Assembly (NCBI GenBank): GCA_965662775.1
Contig: CBFIIW010000014.1
Location: forward strand, 22,578 to 86,577
Direction of reading: 5' to 3'
Length of the DNA stretch: 64,000 nt
DNA from: UBA7985 sp002690455
GTDB taxonomy: Bacteria > Pseudomonadota > Alphaproteobacteria > UBA7985
Notes under the pieces: generated by a model
Told to the model about the DNA's origin: nothing
Databases searched by the model: none
Seen by the model: the letters and a program-made list of their open reading frames with translations, nothing else
In this document: positions 34,357 to 42,088 of the stretch, piece after piece
How the letters are laid out: the number at the start of each line of letters is the position of its first letter
How positions within the stretch are numbered: position 1 is the first letter of the stretch
Translations under genes and position numbers: made by a program

Positions 34357-35844
34357 CTAGCGGAACCGTTCGACCACCGCCGCAACCTGCGCCTGCAGCG
34401 CGGGGTCCAGCGGCGGTGCGCCGGGGTTGGCCAGCCGTACCTGCAGGTCCTGGTCCAGCCTCGTCTTGAGATCATCCTGCGGGATGTCGTTATTGCTAAG
34501 CGGGAAGTTAGCGCCGAGGTAGCGGGAGTCCCAGACCTGCATCCGGCAGTTTTCCACGGTGTGCGGTTCGGCGAGATACTGGCCACGTGGGCCCAGCCGT
34601 TCGATCATATCGGCGCCAATCTGGTCCCGTGAGACCTGCACGCCTTCCCACATTTTCTTTAGTAGCCCCGCAAGGTCGTCGCAGAGCAGGAGTGCATGCT
34701 CGGAGAAGGTCAGGCCCTGATCCAGTGAGCCAAGGTAGTCGCAGGTTGCGGGTCGGTTGTAAAACATCTGCATCATGTTTGAAGACAGTTCCCACACGGC
34801 GTCTTGGTTGAAGGTCGGCGCAACCGAGCAGCCGCCGGTCCCGGTCAGCGGAGGGATCCCAAGTCTGTGACGGATCTGACAGGCTGCCATATCCGCCAGT
34901 GAATTCTGCGAAAAGCTGCCGATGGCGCCCGTTGCGGGCTCCATAAAGTTCACGTCTGAACAGCCAATGCAGAAGCTGCCCTCTTCGACTAGTTGGCCCA
35001 GCACCATGGCAGCGATATCGGTCATCAGTGCATGGGTCAGACACCCTGCGAGCGTAATCGGTGACGATGCACCGCCGATCGGTAAGGTTCCGACACCAAC
35101 CGGAATGCCAGCGCGGACGGCGGTGATGATCTGCTCGATATGAATAGTTGCGAAGCTGACGGGCAGCGGCGTGACCAAATGCAGAAAGTATGGCTTGGCG
35201 CGCAGAGCGTCTCCACCGCCGCGGAGCAGACTGGCCATCTCGATCGCAGCTTCCAGCGAGACGGGGTATTCGCACAGGTATTCCAGCGGCTTGGTGGTAT
35301 TTTCCATAAGGCACAGAAACTCGTCCACCTCACCGTAGAGGTTGGACTCGGCGATGTTTTTGGCGCCGATGCAGACCGCGTCGATATTGGGCAGGCCATC
35401 GGCGAGACGAGTAATCCGGGCGAGATCGCCACGATTGGAGGCGCGGGGCTCACCACTGGTGCCGTCATAGACGCCGATGCACGTCATGCCGGGCATGAAG
35501 CGGGTGTGGGCGCAGTCGACAGATACGGGATTTTCGCCGTTGCGGTCGTATAGCAGGCATTGCTTGCCCACGGTCTCCAGTGCGCGTCGGCTGACTGTTT
35601 CCGGTATCAGCACGAGACCGTCTTCAGCCACGCTGCAGCCAGCGGCAGCCAGGAGGCCGTCCGCCTCTGTCCCCGGTTCGAAGACCACGCCTGAGCGGGC
35701 CAAAAGCGAGATCGATGTATCGATAATCAGGTCGACATCTGCCTCACTCATCGGCTGATAGAGACTGGTTGGACCAAGATGGCGGCCGGTCGTTGGAGCG
35801 GGAGTGTGGATCGCTGTGCTCGGCCGGCGTCGGGTGCGGCGCAT
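34357..35844 (-). CDS. Trimethylamine/glycine-betaine methyltransferase family protein (MttB superfamily, non-pyrrolysine)
   Basis: A 495-residue MttB-family protein. These enzymes move a methyl group from a quaternary or tertiary amine to a corrinoid protein. Recognisable parts are the N-terminal YQPMSEADVDLIIDTSISLLARSGVVFEPG, the central VNFMEPATGAIGSFSQ, and the C-terminal region with DQIGADMIERLGPRGQYLAEPHTVENCR. The frame has no internal stop, so no in-frame amber (pyrrolysine) codon is needed, as in glycine betaine methyltransferase MtgB. No corrinoid-binding protein gene is in the window. The gene is divergent from the flavoprotein at 36154, and a TetR-like operator lies between them. 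Confidence 0.86.
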   Translation of the reverse strand: MRRTRRRPSTAIHTPAPTTGRHLGPTSLYQPMSEADVDLIIDTSISLLARSGVVFEPGTEADGLLAAAGCSVAEDGLVLIPETVSRRALETVGKQCLLYDRNGENPVSVDCAHTRFMPGMTCIGVYDGTSGEPRASNRGDLARITRLADGLPNIDAVCIGAKNIAESNLYGEVDEFLCLMENTTKPLEYLCEYPVSLEAAIEMASLLRGGGDALRAKPYFLHLVTPLPVSFATIHIEQIITAVRAGIPVGVGTLPIGGASSPITLAGCLTHALMTDIAAMVLGQLVEEGSFCIGCSDVNFMEPATGAIGSFSQNSLADMAACQIRHRLGIPPLTGTGGCSVAPTFNQDAVWELSSNMMQMFYNRPATCDYLGSLDQGLTFSEHALLLCDDLAGLLKKMWEGVQVSRDQIGADMIERLGPRGQYLAEPHTVENCRMQVWDSRYLGANFPLSNNDIPQDDLKTRLDQDLQVRLANPGAPPLDPALQAQVAAVVERFR

Positions 35845-36153
35845 GGTGGAACAGTCCCTCGGGCTTTCAGGTGTATGGGCGCGGTTGCGGGCTACTACGG
35901 ACGGCCCGTCGTTGCAGGTGGCTTAAGCAAATCAGAAGCGATGGGTTGCGCCTAAACCAAGATACGGTACTGCACCCAAACCGTCCTTTGAAAAATTGTT
36001 TGAGCGCTTAATCAATTTATGACATCAGAGAAGGTGTGTCCAGTTCGGCCCGATAAGCTTTTCAACCAAGGGCTGATGCAGCAAGTGGCCCGGTCTCGGC
36101 CGCAGAGCCGATCTCAGCCGCAGAGAACGGGGACGGAGACAGAGAGAAAGATC
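35845..36153. other. Divergent promoter region of the methylamine cluster
   Basis: No gene is seen. It separates mttB (minus) from the flavoprotein gene (plus). The middle is AT-richer, and it holds the palindrome at 35996-36015. An open frame running into the flavoprotein from 36019 has low-complexity sequence and no homology. Confidence 0.6.
35996..36015. promoter_or_regulatory. Predicted TetR/BetI-type operator, copy 1
   Basis: The 20-base near-palindrome TTGTTTGAGCGCTTAATCAA has left half TTGTTTGAGC, identical to the reverse complement of the right half of the site at 59192-59211. The core TTTGAGCGCT is shared exactly. Its position between divergent mttB and flavoprotein genes suits a repressor site for both. 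That the TetR gene at 59312 encodes the binder is inference. Confidence 0.7.
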
Positions 36154-38301
36154 ATGCGAGACCCCCGGCACGATATTCTGTTCGAACCCATCCGCATTGG
36201 CCCAGTGACCGCCAAAAACCGCTTCTATCAGGTCCCCCATTGCACGGGTATGGGCTGGCGTCGTCCGCAGATGCTCGCGGCCATGCGCGGGGTCAAGGCC
36301 GAGGGCGGCTGGGCCGTGGTCAACACCGAGTTCTGCTCGGTCCATCCGATCTCGGACAACGAGGCCTTCGCCAACGCCACGCTGTGGAATGAAGAAGACA
36401 TCCGCGCCAACCGGTTGATGACCGACGCGGTGCATGAACACGATGCCTTGGCTGGTGTGGAACTGTGGTTAGGGGGGGGCATGGTAATGAATCTGTCCAC
36501 GCGGCTGCCGTCCTATGGGCTGCGCAACCGCCCGCAGACCGATAGCGGCGTCTATAATCCCGGCCAGACCCGTAAGATCGACAAGCAAGATATCCGCGAC
36601 CTGCGCCGCTGGCATCGGGATGCGGCCTTGCGGGCTGTCGAAGCTGGCTTCGACCTTGTCTATGTTTATGCCACGCATGGGTATCTGCTTTCCGAATTTC
36701 TTGACGCCAGCGTCAACGATCGCTCGGATGAATACGGTGGCTCTTTAGAAAACCGGGTGCGGATCGTGCGCGAGCTGATTGAGGAAACCCGCGAGGCAGT
36801 CGCTGACCGCGCAGCGGTCGCAACCCGGTTCAGCGTGTCCCTCGACGACCCCGAGACCTATGACGCCTTCGGTTTGCTCGCTGACCTGCCCGACCTGTGG
36901 GATCTGACCGTACCGGACTACGGCATCGAAATGGGCTCAAGCCGGTTTGTGAAAGAGGGTGATTTCGGTGACAGCATCGGGCATGCGCGCGGCCTGACTG
37001 CCCGCCCGGTGGTTGCCGTCGGGCGCTATACGTCTCCTGACACTATGGCGCAGGCTCTGCACTCCGGGCAGCAGGATCTGATTGGCGCGGCGCGGCCTTC
37101 GATCGCGGATCCGTTCCTGCCGCGCAAGATTGACGAGGGCCGTACGCGCGATATCCGCGAGTGTATCGGTTGCAATATCTGTTACGCCCATGACTCTCTT
37201 GGTGTGCCAATTCGTTGCACACAGAACCCCACCATGGGGGAGGAGTGGCGGCTGGGCTGGCATCCGGAACGGCTGCCAACCACGGTTCTTCCGGCCCAGA
37301 AATCCCAGGTTGCGGTGAGTGATGCCTCGAAGTCTGGAGGGTCGACCGCTGAGACCTCGAAGACCGTTCAGGATGCGTCAGCGCGGGTGCTGGTTGTCGG
37401 CGCTGGGCCGGCCGGCCTGGAGGCAGCCCGCGTCTTGGGGGAGCGGGGGTATCGCGTCATGCTGGCTGAGGCAGAGCGCCAATTGGGTGGACGGATCAGC
37501 CGAGAATCGCGACTGCCGGGGCTGGCAGAATGGGCGCGGGTTCGCGACTGGCGGCTGGGGCAAATCGACCAACTCGACAACGTGGACATTTTTCCAGAAA
37601 GCCGTCTGACCGCCGCTGACGTGGTTGAACTGGCGCCTTCACACGTGGTTATTGCCACTGGCTCGGTTTGGGCGAGCGATACGGTGGGTCGCCATTCTAT
37701 AACAGGGCTGGAGCACGTGGAGCCGGGCGCTATCATTGTCAGTGCGGAGGCTATTCTTTCCGGCGAGCCGATTGCCGCTCCGCACGTGCTGATCTACGAC
37801 GATGATCATTACTATATGGGTTCGGTGCTGGCGCTGGCGCTGCGTCAGCGTGGACACGCTGTGACGCTGGTGACACCGGCAGGTAAGCCCTGTGAATTTG
37901 GGGTCTTCACCGGTGAGATCTACCAGTCTAACGCCCGCCTGTTTGAAGCCGGGATCGAGGTGGTCACGAACACCATGATTGTGGGTGCGGGCGCGGGATC
38001 GGTGTCGACAGAATGCAGCCTGTCGGGACGAAGGGGCGTGTTGGACTGCGATGGCCTGGTGCCCGTGACCCGGCGGATTCCGACACTGGACCTGTTCGAT
38101 GATTTGCGCGCTCTGGAGCAGGCCGGGGCGGTACCCGACGATCTGCGGGCCGTGGGAGCGATACGGCGGATCGGTGATGCGGAGGCACCCAACACCATCG
38201 CTTCAGCCGTTTATGCGGGCTATCGTGCCGGCGTTGAGTTGGGGCAGACTGTTGATCTTGCTGAACGCTTTGCACGCCGGGACATTCGTATTCCAACCTG
38301 A
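36154..38301 (+). CDS. Trimethylamine/dimethylglycine dehydrogenase-like iron-sulfur flavoprotein
   Basis: A 715-residue member of the old-yellow-enzyme fusion class (TMADH, DgcA, 2,4-dienoyl-CoA reductase). An FMN TIM barrel occupies residues 1-330, with Tyr172-x-x-His175 in VYATHGYLLSEFLDAS and NDRSDEYGGSLENR. The 4Fe-4S cluster cysteines are C337, C340, C343 and C355 (CIGCNIC, then IRC), as in trimethylamine dehydrogenase. From residue 411 an FAD/ADP-binding domain begins (RVLVVGAGPAGLEAARVLGE). This class oxidatively removes methyl groups from tertiary amines. ATG 36154 follows GAGAAAG. A Rieske gene follows after 48 bases, the same enzyme pair as glycine betaine to sarcosine conversion by GbcA/DgcA, though the substrate here is unproven. 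Confidence 0.9.
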   Translation: MRDPRHDILFEPIRIGPVTAKNRFYQVPHCTGMGWRRPQMLAAMRGVKAEGGWAVVNTEFCSVHPISDNEAFANATLWNEEDIRANRLMTDAVHEHDALAGVELWLGGGMVMNLSTRLPSYGLRNRPQTDSGVYNPGQTRKIDKQDIRDLRRWHRDAALRAVEAGFDLVYVYATHGYLLSEFLDASVNDRSDEYGGSLENRVRIVRELIEETREAVADRAAVATRFSVSLDDPETYDAFGLLADLPDLWDLTVPDYGIEMGSSRFVKEGDFGDSIGHARGLTARPVVAVGRYTSPDTMAQALHSGQQDLIGAARPSIADPFLPRKIDEGRTRDIRECIGCNICYAHDSLGVPIRCTQNPTMGEEWRLGWHPERLPTTVLPAQKSQVAVSDASKSGGSTAETSKTVQDASARVLVVGAGPAGLEAARVLGERGYRVMLAEAERQLGGRISRESRLPGLAEWARVRDWRLGQIDQLDNVDIFPESRLTAADVVELAPSHVVIATGSVWASDTVGRHSITGLEHVEPGAIIVSAEAILSGEPIAAPHVLIYDDDHYYMGSVLALALRQRGHAVTLVTPAGKPCEFGVFTGEIYQSNARLFEAGIEVVTNTMIVGAGAGSVSTECSLSGRRGVLDCDGLVPVTRRIPTLDLFDDLRALEQAGAVPDDLRAVGAIRRIGDAEAPNTIASAVYAGYRAGVELGQTVDLAERFARRDIRIPT

Positions 38302-38349
38302 TGACTCTGATCGAATTCTCCCCTTTTTTTTCCAAGAGGAGCTGCTGCC

Positions 38350-39483
38350 ATGAAGTCGCCTGCTGACCGGATCTCACCGTTGCTCGATCATTGTCCTGCG
38401 ACCCTGCCGCCAGAGGCCTATTGGCACCCGGACTGGGCTGAGCGCGAGCAACGGGGGATCTGGGCCCGGCACTGGATCTATGTCGGTCGGCGGGACAGTT
38501 TTTTGCCTGGGACGATGCGGCGGGTGCAGATTGCCGGAGATAGTTTGATCGTCGTTTGCGCAGCGGATGGCGGGCTGAGTGCTTTCCACAATACCTGCCG
38601 TCACCGGGGTTCAGTGCTTTGTGTCGAGCACCAGCAAGCCTTCGATGGTCGGGTGATCCGTTGCCCGTATCATGCCTGGGCCTACGCCACGGACGGCAGG
38701 TTGGTATCAACCGCCTTTGCAACGCCGACACCGGACTTCGATAAATCGGACCATGGGCTGTTTCCTGTGGCGATGGAGATCTGGAACGGGTTCGTGTTTC
38801 TCTCACTGGCCGATGAGCCGCCAGTATTCGAGCCGGATCTGGGGAAGGAGGCTCTCGACAACTGGCCAATGGATGCGTTGGTCGTCGGGCATACTTTTGA
38901 AAAAGAATTGGCCTGCAACTGGAAGATGTTCTGGGAAAACTATAATGAGTGCCTGCATTGTCCTGGCGTACACCCCATGCTCAGCGATCGAATCCCGGTC
39001 TACAAACGCGGTATAATGACCCGGCAGGAATCCGCGGACTGGACGCCGGGGGAGGAGGCCTCACCGGTACTGAAGGAAGGCACTAGCACCTGGACCATGA
39101 ATGGCCAGCCTTGCGGTCCTGAGTTCGCAGGACTCAGCGCTCAAGAGCGCCGCATCGCGCACACTTTCGTCACCTCTTATCCGTCTATGTTTGTTGTTGC
39201 ACACATTGATTATGTGCGAACGGTCGAGTTGCAGCCCCTTGATCCAGAACGGGTCTTGCTGCGGGCGCAATGGCTGTTTTTGCCTGAAACGCTGTCCCAG
39301 CCGGACTTTGACCTTCGGAATGTTACTGACTTCGCCACCGCTGTATTGATGGAGGACGGTGCGGCGTGCGAGCTCAATCAGAGGGGCGTGAAGTCTTCGC
39401 GCTACGCGGGAGGACGGCTTATGCCGCAAGAGTTCGATGTACACGGCTTTCAGGCCTGGGTTCTCGAACAAGTGGGTGACTGA
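38350..39483 (+). CDS. Rieske non-heme iron oxygenase (GbcA/stachydrine-demethylase-like), copy 1
   Basis: A 377-residue alpha subunit. The Rieske 2Fe-2S ligands are C83 and H85 (TCRHRGSVLC) and C105 and H108 (RCPYHAW). The mononuclear iron ligands are H203 and H208 in NYNECLHCPGVHP. Oxygenases of this branch (GbcA, Stc2, CntA) remove N-methyl groups from betaines or carnitine. They need an electron-transfer reductase, and none lies beside this gene. The ribosome site AAGAGGA is 11 bases before the ATG. It follows the TMADH-like gene, probably in one transcript. Confidence 0.92.
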   Translation: MKSPADRISPLLDHCPATLPPEAYWHPDWAEREQRGIWARHWIYVGRRDSFLPGTMRRVQIAGDSLIVVCAADGGLSAFHNTCRHRGSVLCVEHQQAFDGRVIRCPYHAWAYATDGRLVSTAFATPTPDFDKSDHGLFPVAMEIWNGFVFLSLADEPPVFEPDLGKEALDNWPMDALVVGHTFEKELACNWKMFWENYNECLHCPGVHPMLSDRIPVYKRGIMTRQESADWTPGEEASPVLKEGTSTWTMNGQPCGPEFAGLSAQERRIAHTFVTSYPSMFVVAHIDYVRTVELQPLDPERVLLRAQWLFLPETLSQPDFDLRNVTDFATAVLMEDGAACELNQRGVKSSRYAGGRLMPQEFDVHGFQAWVLEQVGD

Positions 39484-39512
39484 GGCAGCAAAAAGGGGGG
39501 AGGAAGAGTGAG

Positions 39513-39592
39513 TGCGCGTGGGAGATTTGTAAGCCGCGAAGCGGCGTCAAATCGAACGCGCCACATGATATGGCACGCTCAACACGGCTTCG
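39513..39592 (+). repeat. 80-bp hairpin-forming intergenic repeat, copy 1
   Basis: This matches 60089-60168 at 75 of 80 positions in the same orientation. It contains nested inverted repeats: GCGCGT...ACGCGC outside, GATTTG...CAAATC, and a perfect GCCGC-gaa-GCGGC core. It lies in a 294-base gap between the Rieske gene and the EamA gene. No other gene is seen in that gap. Confidence 0.85.
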
Positions 39593-39777
39593 GCCATGGT
39601 GATCTTTCTTCCCGCTGGTGCGCTAGCGCCTGAACGATCCCTTACGGGAATTAAATCTCGCCGCCGACGGTCCCTGTTTTCAAAAGCCTATGCGCGACAT
39701 CATCGTGTGTCGTGGCCCGGCGAGCCTGCTGACGTGAAGTTTGTTCAATCTGTTCCCACCGGATCAGGTAGGTTTTC

Positions 39778-40701
39778 ATGAGCGCTCCAACTCTCACTCC
39801 CTCAGCCGACGCCATTGCACAGCATCGCCGTGGATTCATCTTTGTCTTTGTCGCAGGTGTTCTGTGGTCAACAGTCGGCCTAGGCATTCGGTTGATCGAA
39901 GAAGCTTCGGTGTGGCAGATTCTATTCTACCGCTCCATCAGTCTGACCGCCTTGCTGTATATCGTAATTCGCTGGCGAACCCGGCGTGATCCATTTCGCC
40001 TCGTATGGCGCGCCGGACTGGCCGGCGTCGCCGCTGCGCTATCGTTGGTTTTCGCCTACTCGGGTGCCATTTTCTCGATGCAAACAACGTCGGTCGCCAA
40101 TGCCATGTTGTTGTTTGCGACTGCCCCTTTCATGGCCGCGGTGCTCGGCTGGTTGGTGCTGCGCGAAGGTGTCCGTAACGCGACCTGGATTGCCGTTTTC
40201 TTTGCAATCGCGGGTATCGCTATCATGGTTTCCAACCAGACCGGCGCTGGAACTTTTCTCGGCAGTCTCGCGGCTCTTGGTTCAGCGCTCGGCTTTGCCT
40301 GCTTCACTGTTGCCCTACGTGCAGGAAAGTCAGTCGAGATGCTGCCTGCAGTGTTCCTTTCCGGCTTATTTGCATTGGTCATGATGGGTGGTATCTGCCT
40401 GATCACCGGCGACGGTTTCGCGCTCAGCCCCATAGACGGCAGTATCGCACTTGGGATGGGGGTATTTCAGGTTGGGGCAGGGCTGGTGCTTTTCACGCTG
40501 GGCTCACGCAGCCTGCCTGCCGCGGAACTCGCGCTGTTGTCACTGGCTGAAGTGGTTCTGGGGCCAGTTTGGGTCTGGTTGTTCCTCGGTGAGACCGTCG
40601 GTCTCAATACGTTAATCGGTGGTGGCATATTGCTCGCCGCCATCGCCGGCAATGCACTGAGCGGCATTCGTCGCAAGCCTCCACCCATCATCACGCCTTA
40701 G
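39778..40701 (+). CDS. EamA/DMT-family transporter
   Basis: A 307-residue membrane protein with about ten helices in two EamA repeats. The first repeat starts FIFVFVAGVLWSTVGLGIRLIEE and includes TSVANAMLLFATAPFMAAVLGWLVLRE. The second starts near LGSALGFACFTVALRAG and ends with LSLAEVVLGPVWVWLFLGE, the typical closing motif. This family exports amino acids and metabolites or takes up nucleosides and amino sugars; substrate is unknown. ATG 39778 follows GGTAGG. Confidence 0.88.
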   Translation: MSAPTLTPSADAIAQHRRGFIFVFVAGVLWSTVGLGIRLIEEASVWQILFYRSISLTALLYIVIRWRTRRDPFRLVWRAGLAGVAAALSLVFAYSGAIFSMQTTSVANAMLLFATAPFMAAVLGWLVLREGVRNATWIAVFFAIAGIAIMVSNQTGAGTFLGSLAALGSALGFACFTVALRAGKSVEMLPAVFLSGLFALVMMGGICLITGDGFALSPIDGSIALGMGVFQVGAGLVLFTLGSRSLPAAELALLSLAEVVLGPVWVWLFLGETVGLNTLIGGGILLAAIAGNALSGIRRKPPPIITP

Positions 40702-40764
40702 GCGCATTCATTACCCGAGACCCCAGTTTGTCGTGCACCTTCTTCAGCCGTAGTTCTGCTGGAG

Positions 40765-40844
40765 CCGTGATCGGTGCGTGTTGAACAATGCCCCTGCGCG
40801 TCAACCGTGATCCGTGCAAGCTGAACAATGCCCTTGGGCTTCGA
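40765..40844. repeat. 40-bp tandem duplication at the 3' end of zur
   Basis: 40765-40804 and 40805-40844 align without gaps at 32 of 40 positions (both begin ccgtgatc and share tgaacaatgccc). The right unit encodes the last residues of Zur (VEAQGHCSACTDHG). The left unit, one frame off, would encode a similar peptide (VDAQGHCSTRTDHG). Forty is not a multiple of three, so the extra unit lies outside the gene. Confidence 0.85.
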
Positions 40845-41301
40845 CCACTTCCTGGCGAATAGCAAAGCCCATTGACCTTGCAGCATCAGCCACCGCTGGT
40901 GCTGCACTCTCCCGCCACGTCGTCTCAGCGACGCGTTCGCAGCCATTGCAGATCAGAAACGCTGGCCGTTCACAGCCACTTGGATCGGCGCAGGCAACAA
41001 AGGCGTTCAAGCTCTCGATCTTATGGACAAAGCCGTAGCCGGTCAGAAACTCCAGCGCCCGGTACGCCACCGGCGGCTGAGCAGACAGACCCATGGCGCG
41101 CAGCCGCTCTAGGATCGCATACGCCCCTAGCGGTCTATGCTCTTCCAGCAGAATCTCCAGCACCTTTCGGCGACTGGATGTTAGCTTTAGTCCCCTTTCG
41201 GAACAACTTGCCTCTATTGAGGTCATCACGTCTGCCACACAGCGGTGATGATTGTGGGCCTCAAAAATCTGGTGGGGTTTCAAAGGACGCTTCAAGGGCA
41301 A
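40801..41301 (-). CDS. zur: Fur-family zinc uptake regulator Zur
   Basis: A 166-residue Fur-family repressor. The winged-helix region includes ERGLKLTSSRRKVLEILLEEHRPLGAYAILERLRAMG. The dimer domain carries cysteines for structural zinc (VACADPSGCERPAFLICNGCERV and GHCSAC near the end) and lacks the His-rich ferric site of Fur. The N-terminal HNHHRC matches alphaproteobacterial Zur. The start is uncertain: TTG 41301 keeps that N-terminus, while ATG 41226 removes it. It faces a zinc-uptake-type operon across a palindrome-bearing gap, so autoregulation is likely. Confidence 0.88.
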   Translation of the reverse strand: MPLKRPLKPHQIFEAHNHHRCVADVMTSIEASCSERGLKLTSSRRKVLEILLEEHRPLGAYAILERLRAMGLSAQPPVAYRALEFLTGYGFVHKIESLNAFVACADPSGCERPAFLICNGCERVAETTWRESAAPAVADAARSMGFAIRQEVVEAQGHCSACTDHG

Positions 41302-41352
41302 GGTTCTCTACGGACACGATTGAGAAATGGATCGCGCAGTGGCGAATTAGGC

Positions 41353-41370
41353 TTGCTATTCTGATAGCAA
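41353..41370. promoter_or_regulatory. Inverted repeat TTGCTAT-TCTG-ATAGCAA in the zur/zrgA-like gap
   Basis: Perfect seven-base arms around four bases. It lies between zur and the Zur-box-like site, with 16 bases separating the two palindromes. It may be a second Zur site or the site of another regulator; its sequence differs from the usual Zur consensus. Confidence 0.5.
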
Positions 41371-41386
41371 TGGCGCATTTATGCAA

Positions 41387-41401
41387 TGTTATACAATAAC
41401 A
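41387..41401. promoter_or_regulatory. Zur-box-like palindrome
   Basis: TGTTATACAATAACA has perfect TGTTAT/ATAACA arms and resembles the TGTTATA-n-ATAACA core of Zur boxes known from alphaproteobacteria. It lies 68 bases before the start of the ZrgA-like gene and about 85 before zur, so Zur bound here could control both directions. Confidence 0.75.
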
Positions 41402-41469
41402 ATCTCTATAAAGTTTCTTGCGACCCATGATCGTGATTTTCAATCCTAGAATACAAGCGAGCTTCAACT

Positions 41470-42063
41470 TTGCGTAAACCTTCCACGTTACTGCCCCTCA
41501 GCCTGCTAACCGCAGGCTTCGCCATCACGGTAGCAAACGCCCAGGACGCTCACGTCCATGGCGAAGCCATCTTGCAACTGGTGATCGACGATACCGGTGC
41601 CTTGGCCACCTTCCAGTCGCCCGCGGCGAACATCGTTGGCTTTGAACGCCAGCCGGAGTCCGATTCCCAGAAGCAGACCGTGGCCGACGCCATCTCACAA
41701 CTGTCTAATTTTCCGGCGTTGTTCACCCTGCCCACAGCAGCTGGCTGCACCGTTGATGACGCCCACGCCGACTTCGAAGTCGAAGCGGCCGGGGCTGATC
41801 ACGACGACCACGACGAGGATGAGATGAAGGCCGGGGCTGATCACGACGACCACGACGAGGATGAGATGAAGGCCGAGGCTGGACACGCTGAGTTTCACGC
41901 TGAGTTCGAGCTGACCTGTGCCAACACCAGCAACCTCACCAGCCTGCAAACCAACTTGTTCGACTTGTTTCCGAGCCTCGAAGCCCTAGAAGTAAAAGTG
42001 GTAACGCCGTCTGGTCAGGCTGGCGCAGAATTAACCCCTCAGAACCCAGAAATGGCGCTCTGA
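41470..42063 (+). CDS. ZrgA-like zinc-uptake protein (DUF2796), His/Asp-rich
   Basis: A 197-residue exported protein with a signal peptide (LLPLSLLTAGFAITVANAQ-DAHVHG). It opens with DAHVHGEAILQLVIDD, typical of DUF2796/ZrgA proteins, which help zinc uptake with an ABC system in Vibrio. Residues 107-134 are a metal-binding run, two exact copies of AGADHDDHDEDEMK. The C-terminal domain (FHAEFELTCANTSNL, then LFDLFPSLEALEVKVV) fits the family. The start is TTG 41470; no better in-frame codon gives a complete signal peptide. It is the first gene of a five-gene operon opposite zur. Confidence 0.85.
   Translation: MRKPSTLLPLSLLTAGFAITVANAQDAHVHGEAILQLVIDDTGALATFQSPAANIVGFERQPESDSQKQTVADAISQLSNFPALFTLPTAAGCTVDDAHADFEVEAAGADHDDHDEDEMKAGADHDDHDEDEMKAEAGHAEFHAEFELTCANTSNLTSLQTNLFDLFPSLEALEVKVVTPSGQAGAELTPQNPEMAL
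41788..41871 (+). repeat. Perfect 42-bp tandem repeat in the ZrgA-like gene
   Basis: Two identical 42-base units (41788-41829 and 41830-41871) encode AGADHDDHDEDEMK twice. Base-for-base identity, with no silent changes, suggests a recent duplication, and copy number may vary between strains, changing the number of metal-binding His/Asp residues without breaking the frame. Confidence 0.92.
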
Positions 42064-42088
42064 CTTAAGGCGATGGAAGGGAAGTGGC

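Noticed and set aside
34357..35844. Pyrrolysine-containing trimethylamine methyltransferase
   Set aside because: The frame runs from start to stop with no internal amber codon, and no pyl genes are in the window, so it is a non-pyrrolysine family member.
41788..41871. CRISPR-like array
   Set aside because: Two head-to-tail 42-base copies without spacers, in frame inside a gene, are a coding tandem repeat and not a CRISPR.
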